From contig CALGMA010000019.1 in NCBI GenBank assembly GCA_937959265.1, positions 186,001 to 250,000 on the forward strand: a stretch of 64,000 nucleotides of DNA, given 5' to 3'. The DNA comes from an uncultured Anaerolineae bacterium. Its GTDB lineage: Bacteria > Chloroflexota > Anaerolineae > J036 > Brachytrichaceae. How positions within the stretch are numbered: the stretch's first letter is position 1; each line of letters starts with the position of its first letter. The position numbers and the translations under genes were made by a program. The notes under the pieces were generated by a model that saw only the letters and a list, made by a program, of their open reading frames with translations, was not told the origin of the DNA and made no database searches. Below, piece after piece: positions 8,828 through 17,022 of the stretch.

Positions 8828-9625
8828 TCACCGTAGCGAGAAGCCGCGTACGTGGGTGTGAAAGCCCTCCTGCGGCGGCGGGCGGCGGTCGAGAATCTCG
8901 ATGCGCACGGCCTGGACGACTTGCATGCCTGCCGGAAAGGAGAACTCGATACTGGGGTCTACGATGCGCGTTACGCCCTCCTCACGCATGGTGAATGACC
9001 GTCCGTCTGCCCGCTTCACAGTCAGCGTGATCTCGTAATCCTCCATCGTTGCCAGGTCTAATGCCACGGCGCGTGCTTCGCGTGGCCGGGAATAGCGCAC
9101 TTCGAAGATGAAGGGATTGTCGCCCTTGCCGCGCATCAGTGTGGCGAAGTTGTCGTCGAAGAGGTCGGCCGGTTGACCAATATCTAGTGCCGAATGCCTG
9201 ACGATGATGACTTCTCCGCCGACTTCGACCCTTGTTTCAACCAGTCGAGATTCGGCGATCGCCGAGGACAGCACCGATCGCAAATCGGCGTTCGCGCCAA
9301 CGGCAGCCATCAGCAAGCGGTCGAGTACCATGCCCAGTGCGAATCCGAGCACGAGCATGAAGGCAATGGCCAGCCGGCTGGGCCGTTGTGACGCGTGTTC
9401 GGACGTCGGCGAATGCGGCGATTCAGCCGTCCCAGAGCGGTTCGGCGTGATTCGAGGGAGTCGCAAGGTTTGACCCGTAGCCGTCGCAATGAGCGCTGCG
9501 CCGCCGAGCAGCAGTGGAATGATGCCCCACAGCCAGCCGCCGGCCGCTAGCGCCAGCCCGATGGCTGCGCCGGCCGCAGATGCCAGCATTAGCGGGGGGA
9601 GAGGTGCACGTTGCCCCGAGTTCAT
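8828..9625 (-). CDS. Membrane-anchored protein with C-terminal beta-sandwich-like domain
   Basis: Starting at ATG 9625 (MNSGQRAPLPP) the product has 265 residues. The open frame extends to 9727, but the added N-terminal sequence has unlikely composition. Hydrophobic segments occupy about residues 11-55 as a hairpin, and one more helix lies near 90-112. The remaining 150 residues look extracytoplasmic. They end in a region (EVRYSRPREARAVALDLATMED, then EITLTVKRADG) whose alternation suggests a discoidin-like or galactose-binding-like sandwich. The function is unknown. TATACT sits 11 bases upstream of the start on this strand as a possible -10 box. Confidence 0.6.
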   Translation of the reverse strand: MNSGQRAPLPPLMLASAAGAAIGLALAAGGWLWGIIPLLLGGAALIATATGQTLRLPRITPNRSGTAESPHSPTSEHASQRPSRLAIAFMLVLGFALGMVLDRLLMAAVGANADLRSVLSSAIAESRLVETRVEVGGEVIIVRHSALDIGQPADLFDDNFATLMRGKGDNPFIFEVRYSRPREARAVALDLATMEDYEITLTVKRADGRSFTMREEGVTRIVDPSIEFSFPAGMQVVQAVRIEILDRRPPPQEGFHTHVRGFSLR

Positions 9626-9725
9626 CGTCGTGTGGAAGTATAGCCATCGGCTACAATCGAACGTCGGCATCGCACATCGAAAAGACCTGTCACATGCGAT
9701 GCGTGGCATGCAGCACACCATTACC

Positions 9726-10838
9726 ATGACCCATTCCCTCCGCTATGCCCTCGTCGGCGCGGGCGCCGGCATTGCAGAGGCGCACTTGCGCGCGCTGGCT
9801 CAGCTTCCGTCGGCGCGCATCGTCGGCATGGCTGATCTGAACCCGGAACGCGGCCAGCCGCGCGCGGCTGCAGCCGGCTGCCCGTTCTTCACCGAACATG
9901 CTGCGATGATTGAAGCGACGCAGCCCGACGTTGTCGTCATCTGCACGCCGCATCCATCGCATCCGTGCATCGCGCTCGATGCCTTTGCGCGCGGCGCGCA
10001 CGTCCTGACTGAGAAGCCGATTGCCATCCAAGTCGCCGACGCCGACCGCATGATTGCCGCAGCCGATGCCGCCGGCCGGCTGCTGGCAGTCAACTTCCAA
10101 CAGCGCTTCCGGCCGGTGATCGAGCGCGCGGCGCGCTTCATAGCCGAAAGTGAGCTGGGCGAGCTGATGCGCGTCCAGGTCAGCGAGAGCTGGTATCGCA
10201 CTGCCGCGTATTACAGACAAGCACCCTGGCGCGGCACGTGGCGCGGCGAGGGTGGGGCGATCTTGATGAACCAAGCGATTCACACACTGGATCTGCTGTG
10301 CCACCTGGCCGGCCTGCCGGCCAAAGTCTGGGGTTGGACGAAGACCCGTCTGCATGCGATCGAATGCGAAGATACGGCTCAGGCGATGTTGGAGTTTCCC
10401 AACGGCGCGCCGGGCTATTTCACGTCGAGCACGGCCGAGATGACCGGCGATCCGCGCCAGCGCATCCTGGTCATCGGCACGCGCGGCGCGATCGAGATCG
10501 CCGATGCACGGATCATCCTGACCCGCTTCGCGTGCGACGTGCGGGAGTTCGCCGCGCAAGAGCCCGGCCCATACGCGATGCCCGACACAGTCCGGGACGT
10601 GCTGGAACTGCCGGGTGACGGCGGCGGCCACCTGGCCGTCTATCGCGACCTGGAGGCAGCGATCGCCGAAGGCCGGCAGCCGCGCGTAAACGGCCGCGAA
10701 GCGTGTATGTCGCTCGAGCTGGCCAACGCGATTACTTACTCCGCTCACACAGGCCAGCTGGTGACGTTGCCGCTCGACCGCGACGCTTACGCGGCCCTGC
10801 TGGCGCGATTGCAGGCCGCTGCCGCGCGCGATGAATAA
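9726..10838 (+). CDS. Gfo/Idh/MocA family NAD(P)-dependent sugar oxidoreductase
   Basis: With the ATG at 9726 the protein has 370 residues and opens with the Rossmann strand YALVGAGAGIAEAHL. The family motif EKPI follows (LTEKPIAI), whose lysine normally takes part in catalysis. The substrate half contains the helix region GAILMNQAIHTLDLLCHL, where histidine typically contacts the sugar. Earlier in-frame ATGs at 9699 and 9708 are possible; none has a clear ribosome-binding site. The next gene is a sugar isomerase/epimerase-like TIM barrel 15 bases downstream, so the two probably act in one sugar or inositol-type catabolic step. The substrate is unknown. Confidence 0.88.
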   Translation: MTHSLRYALVGAGAGIAEAHLRALAQLPSARIVGMADLNPERGQPRAAAAGCPFFTEHAAMIEATQPDVVVICTPHPSHPCIALDAFARGAHVLTEKPIAIQVADADRMIAAADAAGRLLAVNFQQRFRPVIERAARFIAESELGELMRVQVSESWYRTAAYYRQAPWRGTWRGEGGAILMNQAIHTLDLLCHLAGLPAKVWGWTKTRLHAIECEDTAQAMLEFPNGAPGYFTSSTAEMTGDPRQRILVIGTRGAIEIADARIILTRFACDVREFAAQEPGPYAMPDTVRDVLELPGDGGGHLAVYRDLEAAIAEGRQPRVNGREACMSLELANAITYSAHTGQLVTLPLDRDAYAALLARLQAAAARDE

Positions 10839-10853
10839 CCACAGCTATTGGTC

Positions 10854-11726
10854 ATGAAATTCGCTATCTTCACCGTCAGTACCCCTGAATGGACGCCGGA
10901 GGAAGCCGTGGTCGAGCTGAAAGCGGCTGGCTACGATGGCATCGAGTGGCGCGTGACCGACGATCCGGTGATGAGCGGCAGCGGCCGCACCGTCGCCGGC
11001 CATGGCGCCAATGTGAGCTTCTGGCAGGGCAACCGCTGCACGTTGTCGCTTGCGTCGTTGGCCGAGGACGCGCCGCGCATCCGTGCGATGACCGAAGCTG
11101 CCGGCCTGGCGATGCCCAGCGTTGGCACCTACGTCTCGTGCGAAGAGCCGGAGCTGGTGGAACACGCGATGAAAGGCGTGAAGGCGCTCGGCGCGCCGGC
11201 GCTGCGCGTGCGCGTGCCCAGCTACGATGGCGAATCGCCGTATCTTGCGTTGCGCGACCGTGCGCTGGGTCAGTATCGCGAGGTGGAGGCGCTGGCCAGG
11301 CAATACGGCCTCAAGGCGCTGATCGAGATGCACATGAACAACATCCTGCCCAGCGCCAGTGCTTGCGCCGCGTTCGTCCAGCGCTTCGACCCGCGCTACG
11401 TTGGCATCATTCACGATTGCGGCAACATGGTGTTCGAGGGCTATGAACAGTATCGGTTGGGCCTGGAGGTGCTCGGCCCGTATCTGGCGCACGTCCACAT
11501 CAAGAGCGCCCGGTGGGAGGTGGCCGGCTCGCGCGCGGACGGCAGCGCCGAATGGCGCGCGACGTTCGCCTCGCTTAAACAGGGCATCGTGGATGTGCGC
11601 CGGTTGATTGACGCGCTGCGCGCCGTGGGCTACGACGGCTGGATCGCTTTCGAGGATTTCTCGACCGAGCTGCCGCTCGCGCAGCGCATCCGCGACAACC
11701 TCGCTTACCTCAAGCGCCTGGTCTAA
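10854..11726 (+). CDS. Sugar phosphate isomerase/epimerase family TIM-barrel protein
   Basis: This 290-residue xylose-isomerase-like TIM barrel has metal-ligand candidates at the expected strand ends: IEMHMNN, IIHDCGNM, VHIKSAR and AFEDFS. It begins MKFAIFTVSTPEWTPEEAVVELKAAGYDGIEWRV, typical of the AP-endonuclease-2-like family that includes hydroxypyruvate isomerases and inositol-pathway dehydratases. The ATG at 10854 is preferred over an upstream TTG at 10848. It follows the oxidoreductase closely, consistent with one operon. The exact substrate cannot be assigned from sequence alone. Confidence 0.85.
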   Translation: MKFAIFTVSTPEWTPEEAVVELKAAGYDGIEWRVTDDPVMSGSGRTVAGHGANVSFWQGNRCTLSLASLAEDAPRIRAMTEAAGLAMPSVGTYVSCEEPELVEHAMKGVKALGAPALRVRVPSYDGESPYLALRDRALGQYREVEALARQYGLKALIEMHMNNILPSASACAAFVQRFDPRYVGIIHDCGNMVFEGYEQYRLGLEVLGPYLAHVHIKSARWEVAGSRADGSAEWRATFASLKQGIVDVRRLIDALRAVGYDGWIAFEDFSTELPLAQRIRDNLAYLKRLV

Positions 11727-11748
11727 CCAGAGCAGCCGAGCGGAGCCG

Positions 11749-12102
11749 ATGAACACTCAGAAAGCGTTGCCCGTCGTCGCGTCCATCGCCATCATCCTGG
11801 GCGTCGCCATTCTGCGCGATCGCTCGAAGACCCTTGCCGCTATCCTGGCGACGATGCCGATCAACATCCCGCTCGGTTTGTGGGTGGTGTTCGGGGGTGG
11901 CAATTACGACCAGGACGCTGCCGCGTCATTCGCGCGGGCGCTGGTGCCCGGCTTGCTCGCCACAATCGTGTGGGTGATCGTTGTATATGGGCTGCTGCGG
12001 CTGGGCGTGACGCTGTGGGTATCCATCTTGGGCGCTTACGTCGTGTGGGCAGCGCTGGTCTTCGCGTTCATTCGCGTCGGCTGGTTGAAAGTCCCCGCGT
12101 AG
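11749..12102 (+). CDS. Small integral membrane protein, about four helices
   Basis: This 117-residue protein is almost entirely hydrophobic, with helices near residues 8-22, 30-50, 64-86 and 90-110 separated by short charged turns (RDRSK, GGNYDQDAA). The ATG at 11749 is preceded by CGGAG at 11741-11745; the open frame runs further upstream but only over the preceding gene. The arrangement resembles small DUF3147/GlpM-like membrane proteins, but the similarity is impressionistic. It follows the isomerase gene by 22 bases and may be co-transcribed with it. Confidence 0.68.
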   Translation: MNTQKALPVVASIAIILGVAILRDRSKTLAAILATMPINIPLGLWVVFGGGNYDQDAAASFARALVPGLLATIVWVIVVYGLLRLGVTLWVSILGAYVVWAALVFAFIRVGWLKVPA

Positions 12103-12272
12103 GCTGTGGGGGAGCGCGCGGGCGATGAAGCGCATGTGGCAAGAATGCAATCGCGCGCCCGCTGTGCAGTTAAGCTGCGTTTCAGGCGCCGGCCAATGGC
12201 TCAGGCATCATCCGCGCGGCGGCGAGCGCAGCAAGCGAAGCGCGTTGGCTAAGGCGGCAGGGCTGGTCCAGC

Positions 12273-13184
12273 TTACTCCTCCTCCGTGAAATAGTCTGAA
12301 TCAATACGCTTTAACTCGTATGAAGCTACCGAGGCCACCCCAACGTTGTAGTCAATCATGAGCTGCGTCAGCCTATCGCCATCAATCAAGACCATCTTGC
12401 TATCTATCCGGGCAACGTAGTCCAGCGCATCTTGTGAGAAGGTGGAAGTTGTGATGAAAATGCCTTTTCGGGCGCGTTGTCCTTGCAGCGCGCCGGCAAA
12501 TTTCTGAACCTCAGGACGACCTACTACGCTCTCCCATCTCTTGGCTTGAACGTAAACGACATCAAGCCCTAATCGATCCTCCCTGATGATGCCGTCAATG
12601 CCGCCGTCTCCGCTCTTGCCAATCGCCTCGCCGGCATCCTTGCGTGTGCCGCCATACCCCATCTTAACCAACAAGTCAATCACCAGCCGCTCGAAGAATG
12701 CCGGCGGCCGACCTTTGATCATCTGCAAAATCTCAGTTGCCAATTCTTGACGCAGTTTTTGATAGGCTGTTTCGATTGCCTCTTCGGGCGTTTGTGTCTC
12801 ATTGCTTCGCTCATCTTCGGCCTCGTCAGACCTGATCCTTGTCGTCCTCTGGAACTCGACGAACTCAGGGAACTGCCTGAGAAAAGCCGTGTTGATCTCG
12901 GAAGGGTTCTGACGGAGGATCTGTTGACTGCGCTCTGTAATCTGATAATAGCCACGCCGGGTAATCTCCAGCATTCCGGCCTTTTTAAGGTAGGTGCGCG
13001 CCCATCCCACGCGGTTGTCAAAGATTGCCTGCCGCCCGCTGGGCAACAACTCGCTGCGTTCCTCTTCGGTGAGATTGAACTCGCCGGCGAGGGCCTCTAT
13101 GGTCTCTCGAAGCGAGTGTTCTTGTCCATCACCAGCGAACCTGAGCAAGGGCAGCATGATGGACTGGTAATCTGGAATGGGCAT
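12273..13184 (-). CDS. mrr: Mrr-type restriction endonuclease
   Basis: The product has 303 residues from the ATG at 13184 (MPIPDYQSIMLPLLR), the usual N-terminus of Mrr proteins. A winged-helix DNA-binding domain fills about residues 1-100. The C-terminal PD-(D/E)xK nuclease carries GDGGIDGII followed by VYVQAKRW, giving the D...QxK catalytic set. Mrr enzymes cut modified (methylated) DNA. Its codon use and GC content look lower than those of flanking genes, suggesting acquisition. An attC-like site ends 31 bases before the start codon, so it may be an integron-cassette gene or lie beside one. Confidence 0.92.
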   Translation of the reverse strand: MPIPDYQSIMLPLLRFAGDGQEHSLRETIEALAGEFNLTEEERSELLPSGRQAIFDNRVGWARTYLKKAGMLEITRRGYYQITERSQQILRQNPSEINTAFLRQFPEFVEFQRTTRIRSDEAEDERSNETQTPEEAIETAYQKLRQELATEILQMIKGRPPAFFERLVIDLLVKMGYGGTRKDAGEAIGKSGDGGIDGIIREDRLGLDVVYVQAKRWESVVGRPEVQKFAGALQGQRARKGIFITTSTFSQDALDYVARIDSKMVLIDGDRLTQLMIDYNVGVASVASYELKRIDSDYFTEEE

Positions 13185-13215
13185 ATCTACTTCCTCTTCG
13201 TACACGATGCGGACT

Positions 13216-13292
<77 letters not shown>

Positions 13293-13304
13293 CTTGGCTG
13301 ACGG

Positions 13305-13667
13305 TCACTGCGGCTTATGGTCGTGTTCCCATGGTTTGGGCTGCCAAGGCCAGCGGCCTTCAAGCTCAACTTCGAGTGCCACGCTTAGGAATGTGCGAAT
13401 CAGCACAATCAGACCCAAGATAAGTAAGCCGCTCAGTGTTGGGGTGACCGCAACGGTTCGAATGATGTCGGCCGCGACCAAGATCTCTAGTCCCAGCAGA
13501 ATCCCACGGCCAATGTCTTGCCGGAGCTTTCGATAGGGGTCGAGTGACTTGCGACCGACCACTAGGAATCGAACGGCTGCCAAGAATAGTCCGAGAACGA
13601 TAACCACGACGCCCGCCAGATCAATTGACTGGCCGACGAGCTCAACAACCTCAATGGAAGACTTCAT
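13305..13667 (-). CDS. DUF1622-like membrane protein in an integron-cassette-like setting
   Basis: A 120-residue inner-membrane protein from the ATG at 13667 (an upstream TTG at 13688 is less likely). It has helices near residues 12-34, 54-72 and 78-98, with the conserved cytoplasmic segment SLDPYRKLRQDIGRGILLGLEILVAAD that marks the DUF1622 family. The C-terminal tail is charged (KPWEHDHKPQ). The function of the family is unknown. A GTTAGGC core lies 22 bases upstream of its start and a GCCTAAC core 12 bases after its stop, the geometry of a gene cassette. Confidence 0.82.
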   Translation of the reverse strand: MKSSIEVVELVGQSIDLAGVVVIVLGLFLAAVRFLVVGRKSLDPYRKLRQDIGRGILLGLEILVAADIIRTVAVTPTLSGLLILGLIVLIRTFLSVALEVELEGRWPWQPKPWEHDHKPQ

Positions 13668-13689
13668 GTGCGGAATTGTATCGTCCAAG

Positions 13690-13718
13690 GCCTAACGGCG
13701 AGCGTTAGCGGCGGGCGG
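13690..13718 (-). other. Right half of an integron attC-like site
   Basis: On the minus strand this reads CCGCCGCTAACGCTCGCC followed by GTTAGGC, a consensus GTTRRRY core at 13696-13690. It matches the L'-R' half of integron attC sites. No matching left half (RYYYAAC) is visible further up, where sequence next to the decayed transposase begins; the site looks truncated. Confidence 0.6.
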
Positions 13719-13814
13719 GGGATTCAGCAGGAAAGAGCCGAAGGTAGAAAACGCTTTTCGGGGCAAAATCCCTTTGGGCGTTGCAACTCCACCTGGCTGA
13801 CAGAGCCAGCCTTT

Positions 13815-14258
13815 CTACCAGATAAACCAGGCACGCTGGTTCTTAGCAAGCGAAATCACGCCAGGCGGGTTGTAGCTGGGGTCGGCGCGTTTGAACAGTT
13901 GGCAATGATTCCAGCATTGGACGAATATGGCGATGTTGCGCTTGAGTGCCTGAATGCAGCGGGAGAAGCCGCGTGACTTCTAGACGAGTCGAGCCAGATG
14001 CACATGCGTGTTGCCGCCTTCGACCGAACAGGTCTGCGACTTGCCGTGTGCTACTAGATGCAAGCCGGTGTCATACGCCGCAAGGCTATCGGTGCATCGT
14101 CAACGATAGGTGGCAACGTGTCATGACCACGTTGGTTCACCGCGAACTAACTCACGAAACAGCGTGTTTCTCGGTAGACTTGCATGATGACGTACGCTTC
14201 ATCTTTTGCTCTCGGTGACGGTGAACCGCTCATCGAGTTCGACGACGGGGTTCTTCTC
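13815..14258 (-). pseudogene. Decayed IS1-type transposase
   Basis: Conceptual translation of the minus strand gives IS1/InsB-like pieces in order: VVELDERF, then EAYVIMQVYRETRCFVS, then YDTGLHLVAHGKSQTCSVEGGN, then LARLV, then KSRGFSRCIQALKRNIAIF and CWNHCQLFKRADPSYN. The pieces lie in at least two frames and are broken by in-frame stops (after CFVS and after LARLV), so no functional transposase is made. The VELDE fragment would carry the first acidic catalytic residue. The boundaries are approximate and clear terminal inverted repeats were not found. It separates the truncated attC from the acetyltransferase gene. Confidence 0.7.
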
Positions 14259-14309
14259 TCATGTGTATCTGATCTTAGTCACTTCTTGAATCCGCGCCTG
14301 AGCACCAGC

Positions 14310-15035
14310 CTACGGATAAACTCCAGGCGGATGATCGGCTGCTGACGCGGTATGGGATGCGCCGTGTGGCATATGCGGCGTAGGCAGGCCGAGTTCGACA
14401 TAGTCGGGATTGCGCCATTCCAGCAGCGTGGACCACCCATCCGTCGGGGGATCATCCAGGTAGTTTTGTAACATGCCGCGGAGCACGAAGCCGTTGCGTA
14501 GTTGGGTGGTCAGTGTGCTATCGTAGATCAACCCGGCCTGTATGTAGCGCACATACTCGTGCGCTGTCATCACATGCCTGTAATCGGCAAAGCCGGGAAT
14601 CATGCCACCGATAACCTGACCTTTCAGGTTCAGCCGTTTGCACAACATCTTGCGCGCATCGTGCAGCTTGCGCGCAATACCGCGCCCACGGTAGTCTGGA
14701 TGCACGCACATATCCACGCCGTAGTAATAGTTGCCGCGTGGGTTGTGATTGGTTAGCCATCCACCGGCGATGGCGTCAATGAATTTGTGATGCCGGAAGT
14801 GTTCCTGGTCTATATGGTCGTAGCAGGTGAGGAAGCCTGCAGTGGTGCCAACGACATAGCCGGTCTCGCGGTCAATCGCCATGAACTGGCCCTCTGGGAA
14901 CAGCCGAATATGGTTGGCAAAGTGCTCCGCCGTGAACTGTTCTTCTTTGGCCAAGGTGGGATAGCACAGCGGCTGCAAGGCGGCGCACTGTTCGACATAC
15001 TCGGCCTGGGTGTTAAGGATCAGGATTTCACTCAA
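14310..15035 (-). CDS. GNAT family N-acetyltransferase
   Basis: The product has about 241 residues with the acetyl-CoA-binding signature VHPDYRGRGIARKLHDARKML (about residues 112-132) after the beta4 strand YGVDMCV. A start at TTG 15035 is favoured because AGGAG lies about five bases upstream of it; a GTG at 15074 in the same frame would add 13 residues. The N-terminal half contains a family-specific LQPLCYPTLAKEEQF segment, and the C-terminus ends in a proline/histidine-rich tail. The substrate is unknown. Its coding sequence is the first ordinary gene after the accessory patch. Confidence 0.85.
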   Translation of the reverse strand: MSEILILNTQAEYVEQCAALQPLCYPTLAKEEQFTAEHFANHIRLFPEGQFMAIDRETGYVVGTTAGFLTCYDHIDQEHFRHHKFIDAIAGGWLTNHNPRGNYYYGVDMCVHPDYRGRGIARKLHDARKMLCKRLNLKGQVIGGMIPGFADYRHVMTAHEYVRYIQAGLIYDSTLTTQLRNGFVLRGMLQNYLDDPPTDGWSTLLEWRNPDYVELGLPTPHMPHGASHTASAADHPPGVYP

Positions 15036-15105
15036 GATGCTCCTTTTGTTGCGTAATCGCAACTCAATGTTCACTTCCCAAGCAAGCTTGTAGCCTAATA
15101 TACCG

Positions 15106-15125
15106 TAAGGCTTAAAAAAGCCTTA
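15106..15125. other. Perfect 8-bp inverted repeat upstream of the acetyltransferase
   Basis: TAAGGCTT (15106-15113) and AAGCCTTA (15118-15125) are exact complements around AAAA. It lies in the upstream region of the acetyltransferase gene and could be an operator or part of a terminator. Confidence 0.5.
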
Positions 15126-15191
15126 AATCGTGCGGCGAGATTTGGACTCTGGCGGATGCCGTTTCGGTTGCGCGCTCGCCACAAGAAAAAG

Positions 15192-15225
15192 AATGCACGG
15201 CAGGTGACTCCACCTGCCGTGCATT
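15192..15225 (-). terminator. Rho-independent terminator of the FAS1 gene
   Basis: A perfect 15-bp stem (15192-15206 with 15211-15225) and a four-base loop. Read on the minus strand it is followed by CTTTTTCTTG, a U-rich tract. It lies just past the FAS1 gene's stop codon. Confidence 0.85.
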
Positions 15226-15247
15226 TTGCTTCGTGCAGAGGCAAATT

Positions 15248-16600
15248 CTAGGGGATCAGCACCGTGTCGATCACGTGAATCACGCCGTTGCGCGCAAGCA
15301 CGTCAGCCGTCGCCACCGTCGCGCTGCCGACCATCACTTTGCCATCCTCGATCATGATGGGCAGCGACTTGCCGGCCAGCGTGCGCGCGGACTTGAGCTT
15401 GGCCACTGCGCTGCTGTCGTTGCTGCCGCGCACGATGTGATACAGGAGGATGTTGCGCAGTTTCTGCTTGTTCTCCGGCTTCAGCAGTTCTTCGACCGTG
15501 CCTGGCGGCAGTTTAGCAAACGCCTCATCGGTCGGCGCGAACACCGTGAGTGGGCCGCGACCGATAAGTTCGCGCTCCAGGCCGGCGGCTTTCACCGCGG
15601 CCAGCAGCGTGCTAAACGAGCCGGCGTTCTCGGCCACCGCCGCGATGTTGCCGGGCGGCAGGATTACCGAATCAATCACGTGGATCACGCCGTTGCTGGC
15701 CGCGATGTCCGTGGCAACGATGTTGGCGCCGTTGATCGTGACGCCGTCGTCAGTGACCTTTACCAGCGTGCGCACGCCGTTAGCCATGCCAATTCCGCTG
15801 TGTTTGACGACCTGTGCTGCAGGCAGTCTGCCGCGCGCGACATGGTAGAGCAGAATGTCGCGCAATTGCTGCTTGTTCTCAGGCTTCAGCAGTTCCTCGA
15901 CCGTGCCCGCTGGCAGCTTGGCGAATGCCTCATCGGTCGGCGCGAATACCGTCCAATTACCGGTCTTGAGCGTGTTGACCAGGCCGGCGGCCTCCAGCGC
16001 CGCGGCGAGCGTCTTGAAGTTTCCTGCGCCGATTGCCGTATCCACGATGTTCGGCAGGCGCTGCATCGCTGCGCCGGTGGGTGGTAGCATAGGCTTGGCC
16101 GGTGGCAAGATCACCGAATCAATTACATGGATCACGCCGTTGCTGGCCTCGATGTCCGTAGTGACGATGTTGGCGTTCTCGATCATCACCTTGCCGTCCA
16201 TCACCTTGATCTTTGCCTTCGCGCCGTTCACCGTCGTCACTTCGCTGAGCTTCACCACGTCGGCAGCTTTCACCGCGCCGGCCACGACGTGGAAGGTCAG
16301 AATGTCAATCAGTTGCTGCTTGTTCTCCGGCTTGAGCAGCTCTTCGAGCGTGCCTGCTGGCAGCTTGGCAAATGCCTCGTCGGTCGGTGCGAATACCGTA
16401 AACGGGCCTGGACCTTTCAGTGTCTCGACTAGACCGGCAGCCTGCACTGCTGCGACCAGCGTCTTGAAGCTGCCTGCGCCGATTGCGACGTCAACGATGT
16501 CTTTCGTCTGCGCGGAAGCACGCAAAGTTGGGAGGCCCATTGAGCCGACGGCGATTGCGCCGGCGAGGGCTGCCTTGAGAAACTGGCGTCTGTTCATCAT
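15248..16600 (-). CDS. Tat-exported protein with three fasciclin (FAS1) domains
   Basis: The product has 450 residues from the ATG at 16600, preceded by AGGAG at about ten bases. A twin-arginine signal [22 protein letters not shown] opens it. Three FAS1 repeats of about 135 residues follow, each with the [14 protein letters not shown] motif, the LLKPENKQ segment and the closing [14 protein letters not shown] (or DTVLIP) motif. A short proline-rich linker separates repeats 1 and 2. FAS1 domains mediate cell-surface adhesion; here the protein is presumably extracytoplasmic. Upstream, 420 bases lack genes; downstream there is a strong terminator, so it is probably monocistronic. Confidence 0.93.
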   Translation of the reverse strand: MMNRRQFLKAALAGAIAVGSMGLPTLRASAQTKDIVDVAIGAGSFKTLVAAVQAAGLVETLKGPGPFTVFAPTDEAFAKLPAGTLEELLKPENKQQLIDILTFHVVAGAVKAADVVKLSEVTTVNGAKAKIKVMDGKVMIENANIVTTDIEASNGVIHVIDSVILPPAKPMLPPTGAAMQRLPNIVDTAIGAGNFKTLAAALEAAGLVNTLKTGNWTVFAPTDEAFAKLPAGTVEELLKPENKQQLRDILLYHVARGRLPAAQVVKHSGIGMANGVRTLVKVTDDGVTINGANIVATDIAASNGVIHVIDSVILPPGNIAAVAENAGSFSTLLAAVKAAGLERELIGRGPLTVFAPTDEAFAKLPPGTVEELLKPENKQKLRNILLYHIVRGSNDSSAVAKLKSARTLAGKSLPIMIEDGKVMVGSATVATADVLARNGVIHVIDTVLIP

Positions 16601-17022
16601 CTCTAAATTTCTCCTCTCGAACTTCTTCGAAATCACTTTCTCAGAGTCTTCGTTGCAACACCGCTCGATGCGATGCAGTCAACCGCGTTCGTATGGACGA
16701 TTGGCTGCGGGCGGCGATCCGCTTTGCAGCGTGCACTCATCGGATTGAAAGTTGCATGCTGCAAAGCAAGCCGGCTTCCTACAAAGCCGACGTCAGCAAT
16801 GCTGGTTGACCGACGCGATCGCCAAACTACAACCCATCGTCCCGTTTGTGCCGTCAACCCAAACACCAAGACGATCGGCACACCCATATAACGATGCGGT
16901 TGAGCGTTTACATGAGCCGGAGGCTGAGAGTTCGATAAATGTTCGCGGTGAAATGAATGTGAAAACTGGTGTAGTGCGAAGAAGTTGAGAGGTCACAATG
17001 CTCCGAGCGGTTTGACTTCCCG
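16601..17022. other. Intergenic region without a supported gene
   Basis: These 422 bases lie between fmt and the FAS1 gene, both on the minus strand. Open frames present in all directions have no coherent composition or start signal. The segment nearest 16600 holds the FAS1 ribosome-binding site. Some short imperfect inverted repeats occur (for example AAGCCGGCTT near 16770), but no convincing regulatory element or RNA gene was recognised. Confidence 0.5.

Noticed and set aside
9690-11756. Two 300-350-codon minus-strand frames opposite the oxidoreductase and isomerase genes
   Set aside because: Both lie antisense to well-supported genes and contain H/R/A-rich sequence without motifs.
12110-12180. 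Possible third attC-like site or terminator downstream of mrr
   Set aside because: Only imperfect GC-rich pairing was seen; core sites deviate from RYYYAAC/GTTRRRY, so it was not listed as a feature.
13946-14218. Plus-strand 90-codon open frame in the accessory patch
   Set aside because: The minus strand here encodes a decayed IS1-type transposase; the frame is its shadow.
16673-16988. Short plus-strand frames between fmt and the FAS1 gene
   Set aside because: They have no ribosome-binding site, no domain and inconsistent composition.
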